A stretch of 64,000 nt of DNA from positions 11,577,899 to 11,641,898 of the forward strand of contig CP053152.1 of NCBI GenBank assembly GCA_014607495.2, in the 5' to 3' direction. Source of the DNA: Carposina sasakii (lineage: Eukaryota > Arthropoda > Insecta > Lepidoptera > Carposinidae). This document shows, piece after piece, positions 25,901-36,935 of this stretch (its first letter is position 1; each line of letters begins with the position of its first letter). Both the position numbers and the translations under genes were made by a program. Below the pieces are notes generated by a model, which worked only from the letters and a program-made list of their open reading frames with translations, was not told where the DNA came from and did no database searches.

Positions 25901-26278
25901 ATCAGGGTGACCTTGTCGTCACTTCTTGACGTCTTACCGCTAAGATTGATCGTGTCTACGCTCGTTAGCGGTCTATTGTGGGCCCATCGATTATTAATTT
26001 GGACCACAATGCCTTCGAGACAAATTACGGGCCACAAAGAGATGGACGATGAGTTCCCCGACAACTATTTAAGCAAACATTAATCCGCATTTTGGGGTTA
26101 ACACTGCAATGAGAATTTATTACGTCAGAGTTGGGATCCGATGAATATTTATTGATACTCTAGTGGACGTTCACTGCTTTGCTGGCTGGAACCCAAAAGC
26201 AGTGTTTTAATTATGCATTTAAACCTAATTTACCTTATCTATTAACTTATCTATTAACCTTATCTATCGTATATCCAC
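22950..26278. other. Intron DNA, no gene seen
   Basis: This is the start of a 24-kb intron. Open frames such as 23060-23299, 24153-24437 and 25804-26064 have no splice signals or recognisable products. No repeat with a partner in this window was noticed. Confidence 0.4.
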
Positions 26279-26289
26279 TTAGGTAATCC

Positions 26290-26625
26290 CAACTAATATT
26301 ATAAATGCGAAAGTAACTCTGTCTGTCTGTCTGTCTGTCTGTTATCTAAACCTCGCAACCGATTTTGATGAAATTTGGTACAGACAATCTTTAGACCCTC
26401 ATAGGCTACTTTTTATTTCGAAAAAAAGGGATGAAGGGGTTTAGACGGGTACAACGCCCCCTAAATACCTAAATATAGAAAATTATTGTTTCCCGCGACT
26501 TCGCTAGAATGTAGCCTATGTTCCTCTCTGTAGGTACTTCCAGCTATAAGTAGGTATGTAGTTGTAAATAAAACGTGAACAGGTAACAAACTTATATTCG
26601 CATTTGTAATATTAGTTGGAATTTC
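26290..26625 (+). mobile_element. LINE 3'-end-like fragment with TCTG microsatellite
   Basis: AATATTATAAATGCGAAAGT, then (TCTG)n at 26318-26343, AACCGATTTTGATGAAATTTGG, CATAGGCTACTTTTTAT and CCCGCGACTTCGCTAG form a typical lepidopteran unit, with the same word order as 36488-36681 and 53170-53421. Confidence 0.65.
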
Positions 26626-27047
26626 ATGAGAGTCGGTCTAGCCAATATTCATTTTATTGCGTAAGATTAGGTAATTCGTTAATTCTACTTATTATTGGCG
26701 TAGTTAGTACATAATTGTTATTCACTCATATTTCAAAATCAATTTACTCAAGTTTTAAAAATTCCGATCGACTTAACTAGCAAATAAGATAAATTGGAAT
26801 CAAATTGCTTCAAAATGACACGTCTGCTCGTGTAATTTTGTACTTACTTAAAGAACCGATCAAAACCAACGTCCAGGCATGGTATTATCAAAAAATTGGC
26901 TTTATTATCAAACTATTTGCCCGCGCCGGTAACTATCTTGATCAAATAAAAAATTTACGTGCCACGAGGGTGACCGTTACGACGACAAATTGGTTCAATC
27001 GCTCACAAGTACCCTCCGGCGATGAAGTCATATCCATACCGCCTTTG
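26626..27047. other. Intron DNA
   Basis: A 129-codon open frame covers 26805-27194, but it runs into the MITE at 27048 and shows no motif or splice site. I reject it as a gene and see nothing else here. Confidence 0.4.
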
Positions 27048-27444
27048 GGCTGCTTTTCCACCAGAAATGTACTATGCTACGTTGCTATAGATACGTTTGA
27101 TATCCACCATATAATATTGATTGTTGCACATAGCTTAGCACTGGTGACAACGGATTCAACTAAGATATGTTTTTTTATATGGAAGGATGTGTAGATGTGT
27201 GCTATGGATGTGTGCTATGGATGCGTGCTATGGATTCGTGCTTCCCTACTATCGATACATCGCATAGCTTGAACTGCGCATCTATCTCGCGCAGCTTCTT
27301 TGCGGCGGCGCATCTTCATAGCGCATCTTCCTCGCACAGCTACATAGCTTAGTATTAGTGGAAACTGTCACATATTTACGTAACATTAATTTCACATATC
27401 TTTGCAATATAGCTGCATAGCACATCTCTGGTGGAAAAGCTGCC
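27048..27444. mobile_element. MITE with GGCTGCTTTTCCACCAGA ends
   Basis: The left end GGCTGCTTTTCCACCAGAAA (then TGTACTATGCTACGTTGC) and the right end, read inverted as GGCAGCTTTTCCACCAGAGA (then TGTGCTATGCAGC), form inverted termini of about 40 bases. Inside, 27197-27241 is a tandem array of a unit near GTGCTATGGATGT, and the right half has recurring GCGCATCT/CATAGC words. No target duplication is clear; the superfamily is unknown. Confidence 0.6.
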
Positions 27445-27604
27445 TTAAGCGCAGGCCACACTGAGAGCGAAGCTAGCTAAAGTATATTTTACTTCACATG
27501 GAGTTTAGATTTTAGTCCAATCAATAGGGGGTTTGACTCCAACAATAATTCCTCCGCTGCTAATATTTTGCAGGATGATAAAGTAACGTTATTAGATTAC
27601 GATT

Positions 27605-27632
27605 AATAAATAATAATAATAATAATAAATTC
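27605..27632. repeat. (AAT)n microsatellite beside a retroelement tail
   Basis: AATAAATAATAATAATAATAATAAATT, followed by CATTTATTTCAGGTATAC, is a simple repeat of the kind that ends lepidopteran non-LTR elements. Confidence 0.5.
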
Positions 27633-27879
27633 ATTTATTTCAGGTATACACCCATATTATAAATTTAGATAGAATCCAATAAAGAATCCAGGATTTTTTT
27701 TTATTTGGAACTTAAATCGCATGTAGATCGCTGCGGAAAATTTCTCTGTCTAAAATTCCTGCAGTATATGTCAGGATATATTAATAATTAAAGATAATTA
27801 ATAAAATCCATTTTGGAGAACCACAAATTGTAAATTACTTTTATTTCTACTATGGGCATGTAGTCGACGAAGGAGCTCT

Positions 27880-28005
27880 GGTATTCTTTTAAGCGATAAG
27901 CTAGCAATGGGACTTTAGATCTACTCGTACTATACTAAACGTGGCTCTGGAATCTTATTTAACCTGCAGTTCTGGCTAACCAATTTCGCAAACACATAGT
28001 ACGAT
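27880..28005 (+). mobile_element. SINE-like fragment
   Basis: TTTTAAGCGATAAGCTAGCA, CTAAACGTGGCTCTGGAATC and GCAGTTCTGGCTAACC parallel the unit at 48650-48790 (GGCTATAAGCTAGCAACTAG, AAACGTGGCTGTGGGATATC, GTAGTTCCGGCTACCC). The tail is degraded. Confidence 0.5.
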
Positions 28006-30299
28006 TCATATAAATCAAGCTTAGCTTTGCTTCAGCACAACGAGACCATCTTTACTATCGAAATCATTATTTCTAACCACAGACGATAAAAAACATTTTA
28101 TTATAATTTCAAGTAGCGATTTTTATTGTCCGTTGAATTTTACATCTTTATTCAGTCTCCTGAATCGAGCAGCAATATCGTTTGTGAGTCAGATTTAGCC
28201 ATTTCAATAAAACAAGTCTATGACAATAAAAATCGGCTAAACGTACCTAGTATTCGGTCCAAAACGAGTCTCTAAATTAAACCTTGGATCTAAGGTTTAA
28301 AGATCAGAATTGTTAGAACATGGTAACATTCTTTAACATAGCAACCCACAAATGGTGCAAGTCGGTACTTACGTGTCGTGATCGGAATGTAAATGTACTT
28401 TTTATGAATTTCCTTCGAATTATAAAATCAATTAGGTGTCTTCTGTTCGACTAAATTGGTTTTACAATACTCGTATGTAGGTTTATTTCTCTTTGTTGTG
28501 TACAGTCAGCAAAAATGTTTTGGATTGATTTTGATTCAATATTATTAGTGCTAGGGTCTATTGTTATTATAAATAAACAAACTTTTCTATTGGTTTTTCC
28601 CTGTAAAAATTAAATATTGATAGAACCATCAAATCAATAACCAACTTCCAAATTAACTTGGCAAAAACAAGATTATTCATCGCGCTGATTTTATAAAATT
28701 CGACGTCGTCTCGGTCCAACAGTCAAAAACAATATTTATTCAAATGAAACAAAAAGCAATTAACGACAGAGATTTCCCTCTGTCCTAGGAGGATAAGAGA
28801 CGAGAGATTATTGAAAAAATAATTAATAAATATTTATGGCGGGCCACCTGAGGAACGACACTGGGATTCTGTTTTTACCCGATTCTGGAGTACGCATCTG
28901 CGATGGAGGGAAGGCGGTTTATTACAAATGCAAAATTTTCCATTCATATTCAAAATTTTATATCCCAATGTGGCCGGGAGCTAGCTAATTTATTCCGAGG
29001 GAGCGGCTAAGGAGCCGCACTTCAAGTCGGGAGGATTATAGAAGGGTTGCTCGCTGCGAATTGACAGGTGCCTGTCAAAAATTCCGCAATTAATAATTGA
29101 GACAATTGTGGCCACCAGTTTTGATCCAAAAATGCGAGATTATTAGATGATATTTACGTTTAATTGATTAGTAACGGGTGATGTAAAATTTTTGCGTTGT
29201 CTTTGAAAATTTCACTTGGAAATATAATGGAATATCTACAAGGCCATTGTTTTAATGATCATTATCTCGTATGGTACTGTTATATTATTGTAGAAGTGAG
29301 ACGTCTCACCACACTGCTCTAGCTTACATAATGGATAGAATAGTGCATTCGATACCATGAACTGTATCATAAAGCCAAATGTTAGTAACGTGGATTTTAC
29401 ACTTTTTGTGTAATGAAATTCACCAGAGCTGGCAACCCTGAACCACAGAGTAGACAATGTCCCTTCGGCTGTCCATAGACAATAAACATGGGACTCGCAT
29501 CGATCACTCGTTTTACAACCAGTTTAATGGCAGTAATCCACCGCTAAGCGAGGTTTACGACAGTTACAACTCGTAACTGGCTTACTGCAACCTAAATGTA
29601 GATAAGCTACAAAATACGTACTTAAATTAATAATAAATGCTTAGAAAGTTGACATACTTACCTACTAATTAGGGACATTAAACTCGGTCGTATTTCAATT
29701 ACTTACGTATTATGTAAGTTTGGTACGAGTAACGGATTTCTATCAAAAATATATTCTCTGGGGCCGTTAAATTTTACATGTATAAAATAATTTGTTGCTT
29801 ATTATAAAATAATTCCTTACCTACTCCACGAATAAAAATTCTGAATATCAAATATCTAAGTATTGTCATTATTTGCATAAATAAATTACATCGACAAATT
29901 ACTGTCGTAAATATCGATATATTTGTAGGTCATCCCTCATAAATCAAACTACATAAAAAAACTATCGACGTAAATCACACAGCGTTTATTCCTAGAACAA
30001 GCGAGTGCATTCGAATGCGATCAGCTTAACAAATAGCAGCGCTCTATCACGGGGTCAGTGCAGTCAATGAATGTCCAATATATCGGTAGTGATGGGCTGT
30101 ATTCGATAGTATTTTATTGATAAAAGTCGGTATTGTGTTTAAAATTTGACTTTACTGTCTAATTTGTTTCTATCTCATCACATGAAGAATTTAAGGTTAC
30201 ATATTTAATTATTAAAATCAATTTCAATAAAGATTTTTATAACCAGGGCATTTTTATTCGTAACCTAAATACTATTTATTTCTAAAGTAGGTCTTTTCT
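28006..30299. other. Intron DNA; 28780-29130 repeat-poor island
   Basis: 28780-29130 is GC-richer, non-repetitive and contains TTGACAGGTGCCTGTCAA at 29061-29078, a perfect 8-base inverted pair with a 2-base spacer around a CAGGTG E-box. It is a candidate enhancer. The rest shows no exon or repeat pair. Confidence 0.3.
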
Positions 30300-30339
30300 T
30301 ACATTCTCTCTGGAAATCTGATTATAATTTACTTCGCTG

Positions 30340-30436
30340 AGGATAGATTTTTCCAAACGTGAGATAGCAGTCATCAGAGGAATGAAGTTGAAGCTGTCTT
30401 TATCATGATCAAATTTTAGAGAAACACAGCATTAAC
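30340..30436 (+). repeat. Diverged relative of the foldback-element arm
   Basis: GAATGAAGTTGAAGCTGTCT then TTATCATGATCAAATTTTAG and AGAAACACAGCATTA align with GATGAAGTTGATGATGTCTC, TATATTGATCAAGTTTAG and AGAAAGACAGAGATTA at 57413-57463. It is probably an old copy of the same family; boundaries are uncertain. Confidence 0.4.
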
Positions 30437-30439
30437 GTT

Positions 30440-32978
30440 ATTCTTCTTAACGTTCTTTGATAAAATCAGCCCTAATACGAATAAAAACAAATTGGCAAAT
30501 ACCAAACAAATTATAATGGAATCCATTCAGGATGAGAGTACAACAAATCACACATCGATAGATTCAGTCGCACCCGATATTCGATGTTATTGATGACACC
30601 CATTTTTCACGATTCCTTAGCCCCAGGGCTAATACCAGTACGGTAGTGGTCAGAATGTACTCGTATGTGGTACAAATTGGAAAAACGTAGGTATTCGAGA
30701 ATGCATATTTAAAAATAGTGATACGCCATGAAGGCCAAACCATGGGCCATAACTTTAAATAGGAAGGACCATAATATGATGGCTTTAAGATAATAAAAAA
30801 ATCATAGAATAAATTCAATGGCGTCCATTTCAAATAATTAATCAAAAAAGATAATACGAATTCAAAGCCAATAATTTCATTTCGAGCGCTCCATTTTCAT
30901 AATCGCAAAATCCTACACCATTCACTTGTGCAATTCCATGGCGGAATTTCCATTGCGTCGTAAATATTTTGTCCGATAAACCGTTCGACAGCCGCTAGGC
31001 GTAAGAAAATGTTAATTAACGAATCCATTGTTTTCCCGCCCGCCGGCTCCAAGATGGTGCCGCTTCCGTTTCCGCCGGCCCCGTTCTTTATGTGCGTTCC
31101 GTTTTTCGCCGGCGCAATGGCGGCCGGCATTGTGGCATCGCACGGTGCGCCCAAGTATAATGATTTTAATTTCCTCTAATCAAGAGCCTTCGGCGTGGCT
31201 TAAGAATTCTAATCATGCACCGTGGCGGGTGACAGAAACATCGGCACTTATTCTGATTGCGCCGAGTGTGGCGCTGAATAATTAATACGGCTTTATTTTG
31301 CCACCACAAAACAAAAGGTTGTCGGTCCGTCTATGAGTTATGAGTGTTTCGCGGCTTTCAGATCTCGCACCAAAATGTGCTGTTTAACAGCTATTTTAAG
31401 GCCATGCAATTCAGCGACTGCCCATGTGTGAATTTGATGGATAGTACGAAAGGCCACAGCATACAAAAATCAGTTATTTCACATATCAGTAAAAGATTGG
31501 GAGTTTGTTTTGGTAGGCTTATGAGCGAGAATATTATATTCTCAAAATATTTCATTCGCGAAATATTAGATATATTATCATAAAATTACATTCTCAAATA
31601 AATATATTATGGACAGTCGTCGAGAAAATAGGTATGTAAATTTTTCATGCATATTTTCGAGCATAATATAGGCAAGATTTTTTACTAAGGGAGTTTAAAA
31701 TTCAAACACTGTTCGCTTACACTTATTCTTCACTTGGTATACTTTCATCTAAGTAGATGACTGTGTTCAATTTCTACTCTGTGGCCTCAAATATCTTTTT
31801 TGTCACTCAACTTTAAAATTAATATTATAAAAATAAATTTTACCTATTTCTGTATGATAAATGTGACCAGAAATGGATTAATTACCTTCATATCACTTAT
31901 AATTATTTATTATCGTTTATTTATTATATTTTGCTTTGCATTTATCAAAAATTTCGATGTTTTTTTCGTCAAAAAATTGACACAGGTCCGTCACCTAAAG
32001 CGCCATGCGCAGTACTAAGAGCATGGAAAGGCGGATTTTTTTCTAGAATTCAGTTTTTTTAATAATTTACTAACTTTATGAATGAAGTGAAACCTAAATT
32101 TTAGCAGGTTAGCCTATTACTACAGGGATGTAGTTTACTGTTAAAAAGGGATATTTCTATATAAAAATTGTTTGGAAAGTCAGACATTTTATTATCAAAC
32201 TATTTGTTTTAGATTTTACATTGAGCTTTTTTGAGATAATTTTTGATCGAGCAAAGTATACACTATCGTATAACGAATTAGCACATTCCTTAGACAATAT
32301 CTTTAAGTATGTTGAGTATTATTTTCAAGATCGATAGTTACTTGTAAATACCAAAACAATTAGTTCTATCGAAAGGTGTTTTTCGCTTGTCCACTAGTAC
32401 CTCGCCATAAATGCAATGTGTATTTAAAGACTTATGTATATATTATTGAATTAAAAGTAAATAAAGCTAGATACATATGTGATTTTCATTTTAAATAAAA
32501 CATTATCACACCTACTTAACAGTAGCCAACAAAGAGCGTGTCTAATTTTAAAATGTAAAGCTAATACCAAAAAGTATCGTTGTGAGTTAAGTTTAATTAT
32601 AACAGGGTAGCTACCCCACCCCTTTAGTTCAATTCGCACTAACGACCACATTTCGGTCGTCTAAATCACGGTGACGCCACTCGCAATTAATTTTTTGACT
32701 ATTAAACGAAGCCTTTATAGAGATTGCGAACAAAATGTGGAGTCATAATGGCTACTTTTATGCAAAAATTTATTGGAGGTAATGGAGGTAAAACACAAAT
32801 TGGCATTGTTTTGTTAAATGGCCCAGGAAATGTGATGAAAATTGTCGATATTATGACATCATTATTCTGTCAGAGACTTTTATTTAACTTACACTCGCAG
32901 GCTTATAAACCTTAGTAGATTTCAGTAATTTACAATAATTTACATTATATACTACGCTATTTCTAATTGTTGTTTGAT
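30440..32978. other. Intron DNA; 30880-31300 GC-rich island
   Basis: 30880-31300 is unique and GC-rich (GCCGCTTCCGTTTCCGCCGG and around); open frames exist on both strands but have no splice sites. It may be a regulatory block. 31600-32970 is plain AT-rich DNA with no supported feature. Confidence 0.35.
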
Positions 32979-33590
32979 GACCGATTGGCGTAGTAGGTAG
33001 TGACCTACCTGCGACGACCTAGCTTTGAATCCCGGTAGGTGCAACATTGACATATACTGTGTGTAAAAAGACAACTTTGTTCTTTTAATACCTCGTATTC
33101 TTTGTAACATCACGATATTTTTTTCTACCGAAACACCCCTGGATAACCACGGGTTTCCAAAATATTGAGGTCCAAAGTCACATTGATATATTCATTTTTT
33201 TACATAAATCCATCTGAAATCGGTTAACAAACATTTTTTCAAAGATACCATGTCAAAATGTTATAATGTTAGTTTTGCAGCTACATTAAATTTTGTACTT
33301 TGCGCATCAAACAAATACATTGCTTGCAATAAAATTACAGTATTTTTTCATATTTTTTTTGTTGTTTCCCAGGGTTGGTTCCATAGAAGAAAATTATTGT
33401 AACCTTACAAAGAATGCGAGGTATTAAAAAAACATTGTTGTCTTTTTACACCCTGTATATGAATATTGATGCATGATTCCGAGTCAGGATGTATATATAA
33501 TTATCTACCCACGACACAATACCTTAAAGATTTTAGTGTGAAACTAGGTTAACATGTTGTATATCTTGTGAATATACATATATTGTTTAT
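32979..33590 (+). mobile_element. tRNA-headed SINE split by a MITE
   Basis: The head GACCGATTGGCGTAGTAGGT with a degraded B box (CTTTGAATCCCGG, 33024-33035) and GTAGGTGCAACATTGA belong to a SINE I recognise as common in Lepidoptera. Its remainder resumes after the MITE: ATTCCGAGTCAGGATGTATA, then CCCACGACACAATACCTTAA and AGTGTGAAACTAGGTTAA to about 33590. The interruption at 33053-33459 is exactly a family B MITE. Confidence 0.6.
33053..33459. mobile_element. MITE family B, copy 1 (nested)
   Basis: The ends are TACTGTGTGTAAAAAGACAA and, inverted, TACAGGGTGTAAAAAGACAA, flanked by TA. The inverted similarity continues through AATACCTCGTATTCTTTGTAA and past CCTGGG for roughly 100 bases on each side. 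A second copy lies at 54105-54503. The TA target suggests a Tc1/mariner-like family. It sits inside the SINE at 32979-33590. Confidence 0.8.
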
Positions 33591-36487
33591 TTTTTCATAG
33601 TAAATGTATAAGCTGGACTGCTCATGTACCTTAATGACCATGACTTTGTAATAGCTATGACTTTTCATAAAACAGCCCTTTTTAATATCAACACTCCGAC
33701 ATAAGTGTAACGCCGCAAGCTGTAAAAACAATGTAATTTACATTAAAATTTCGCTCACCAACAATTATTATAAGCAAAGCTTTACTTTCAAGCCTCTGTT
33801 CTAAATACGTGATTCGCTCTCTCACGTATAACAAAGACAGCCCCGTGATTTCTTCGTCGCACGTTCTTAGGACCTCTATACACTCGCCTGTTTACGTTCA
33901 GCTTTTTATTATATATAGGTAAGTTTCGGCGCTCTATAATATGATTAATCCTATATTGTATTTAAAAATAACTAGATGTGACTAGACCCGCACCAAGTGT
34001 AAACAAAGATAATTATAACTGTAATTCTGATAACTTCTATACTCAGCAAATTCTTCTGCTTCTTCTTAGATGAATGCTCATATTTACAGAAGTAATTTCA
34101 ACTGATTGGTGAATATACCACAATTATAATTTGATTTGATTAGCTAACATTTTTTATAAGAACCAAATGACGTATATCAATACCCGTCACGACAATATTG
34201 CGCGTTTTCTGCTCACCCAAACGCGTTGTGTACATTGCTCCTTACATCATAAGGCAGCAACACAAAGGCCGCGTTTTCTTGCGCCTGCAGCTTGTTCGCC
34301 GGTCGATGGCTGCTGCCTGCGGTCCGCAAGAAGCCCGCACAATTACGCCAACCCTTTCGCACTTAGCATTCTAATCACTCGAGCAGACACCCCGCGCCAC
34401 AATACAACGCTTAACGCCGCGAAATTAACTGAGAAAATAACAGAATCCCACTGAATTATGTCGCGAACAAGCCTCTTGTTTTATATGAGATTTTACAGGT
34501 TACGGCTGTTAGAAAATTGAGGTAAATATAGGTGTTTTATGATGAAAATTACATTTATGCCCAAATATGTTAAATCTCTGAAGAAATACGCGAAAATAAG
34601 AACAACTCATAAATAAGTCTTAAAATATATTAAAATATATTAATGTTCATCTCCTAATTCGTAGGAAATACACGCACGCTTGAGTACGCCACACTCATAA
34701 CCCTCCAAACAATCCGAGCAATAAAATGCGAAAAAACGATTACAGTTCAATGAAGCGTTCCTTCCCTCTCGGGGCGCAAATAAAGCCAAGTACACACTTC
34801 AAATATGCTTTTCTTAATCGTTCTCATAAAACAAAGATCAGCCGCTCAAAATCTCCCCCGCGCGGAAAAAAATAAGTAAAAAACCAATCCTGCTGCTCAT
34901 ATCGCGTCTATCGGATGGATTTTTACCGCAAATTGTTTCGTACGACGCAAGGACGGAACCCTCGCGAATCGATACCATTTGTATTGAACCTCCGGATGTT
35001 ATTAGTGGCTTATTGCAAACACAAACGGAATTAGAGCCTATTCCGCGCACTCTCGCGGTTCATTTGCGTAAATGATTTCAGATTGATCTCGTTTCGAAAG
35101 AAAATTGTCGTATTCAAATTTTTATTCGATACTCGAAATTAGAGCAGGAACAAGTCGAAGGTTAGTCCGAAGTTTTGTTCATATTTTACGAAGTTTCCAT
35201 GAGCTTTTTGTTTGGTCTTCATTTTTATGCAGTAAAGTAGAGCCACGTGCCGGGTGCACCGTGATTACAGTGACTTCTTATTATAGTTAGATGCGCTAAC
35301 TTCAAACTCTATGCAGTTACCAGCAAAACTGTGGTAACTTTGGTTATCAACTAGGTATGGTATATGGTAAAGCTAAACAAGAGGTGCTTCATCCTCCTTA
35401 ATTATCGAATTATTATTAATTTCATTGAATTTAATTGTAAAAACAATCAGAATAAAAAAGTCCATTAGGCATGACACGACGTTTCTTTCTATTTATGTAA
35501 AACACCAATACAGCACGTGCGCTTATTCGCGGATAAAATTAAATCCTGGAATACACATTAGGTACAAATTAGTTAAGAGATGAGGCTTGAAATGTGTTAT
35601 TTTTGTAGATAGGTATATTTTGGTACAAACTGAAAAGAGACTAAAGTAAAACAATCCAATTAATCCTTATTCCCGAAAAATATACATTTACCCAGGAACA
35701 GGCAGAACGTAAGGTAATTTACCTTTTAAAATTATTTTCCCTTTCTTAAGGGAAATCTCTTGGTCGGTATCGGGAGCCCCAAAGTTGGATTGGTTTAAAT
35801 TTTCAACGCAGGGTTATTCTTGAGATTAATTCCAATATCAAATAGTAAACCGAACACAAAATATATGAAAAAAGTTAATATATTGTTATTATAATTTTGA
35901 TAAAAAAAAAGTATTTATTACAATAAATTGGGTAATAGTCAAAAATGAAATAAAGATTGTATATGACACAATAAACTTACGAGTTATCGAAAGTAATCGT
36001 CCATGAAAACCTTATAGCTTATACGCAATTCTGATATATTAGCTGCATAGATGATCTTGCTTTACAGTCTCACAGACTTTTACATTAATAATTTAGATAG
36101 GACAATAATAATTATTGCATGAAAGACATAGACAAATATTTTTGCTCCAATTTATGTTGTATTAGATTTAAAATAAAGAATTGGATTATACATCCAGAGT
36201 ATGGCCGCAAAGCGGTCGGGATGTGTCATTATAATTTAGCAGGGAGATGAGTGATCCGCCGCAAGCCACGCGAGTACCCTAAGCTATTTTAATCTTAACT
36301 TAGTTAAAAATCTTGCGTCCGACATTAGCATTAATCATTTTTGACAGACGCCCTAATGGATTATTGTAGTCTGATTATAGTGTAGTAATTAATGTGATCA
36401 TGTGCTTAGCTTGCTTTGTAATTAACTTTCTTTGTTATAACAGTAGTTATTTATTTGACGAAAAGTCGCATGTAAATGTAATCTTAC
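33591..36487. other. Intron DNA; 34700-35100 repeat-poor
   Basis: Open frames at 34167-34454 and 34838-35050 are unsupported. The interval 34700-35100 is comparatively GC-rich and unique, a possible regulatory block. I see no repeat with a partner in this window. Confidence 0.35.
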
Positions 36488-36681
36488 TTAATATTATAAA
36501 TGCGAAAGTATGGATGTTTGTTACTCTTTCACGTAAAAACGGCTAGAGCGATTTTAATAAAATTTGGTATGGAGTTAGCTGACACCCTGGATTAACACAT
36601 AGGCTACTTTTTATCCCGGAAAATATTTTTATCCTGGATAATTCGACATTTTATTTTTCTGCAGTCCACACAGACGAACTA
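36488..36681 (+). mobile_element. LINE 3'-end-like fragment
   Basis: AATATTATAAATGCGAAAGT, CGGCTAGAGCGATTTTAATA, ATAGGCTACTTTTTATCCCG and GCAGTCCACACAGACGAACT give the same word order as 53170-53421 and 26290-26625. It is followed at once by the dispersed repeat at 36682. Confidence 0.6.
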
Positions 36682-36761
36682 GTAAGTTATAATAAATCAT
36701 TTATTTTTTAAGTGAGTAGATAGAGAGAACATCAACTTTATCCTTCAGATATGCTTTCTGA
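36682..36761 (+). repeat. Dispersed repeat, copy 2
   Basis: AGTAAGTTATAATAAATCAT to ATGCTTTCTGACC repeats 16351-16437 with few differences. The AACATCAACTTTATCCTTCAGAT core resembles the foldback arm at 58770-58795. Confidence 0.5.
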
Positions 36762-36774
36762 CCACGATGTGACA

Positions 36775-36935
36775 CGGTTGTGTTACGGAAATGGGCTAGT
36801 CAGGTCTGCAAGATTATATAGAAATTCCACAGACACGATTAGCAAGGCGGGGACATATATAAATTTATCTATGACTAGTTTCTAGCTTATCTCTGAAAGA
36901 ATGGCCGACTTCTTTAGTCGACCGGCTTATTACTA
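36775..36935 (-). mobile_element. SINE-like unit, minus orientation, degraded
   Basis: CGGTTGTGTTACGGAAATGG, ATCTATGACTAGTTTCTAGC and TTATCTCTGAAAGAATGGCC match the reverse complement of the 48590-48812 type unit only in key words, so this is an old copy. Confidence 0.35.

Noticed and set aside
26805..27194. 129-codon plus-strand open frame
   Set aside because: It runs from AT-rich intron into a MITE, with no motif, splice site or promoter context.
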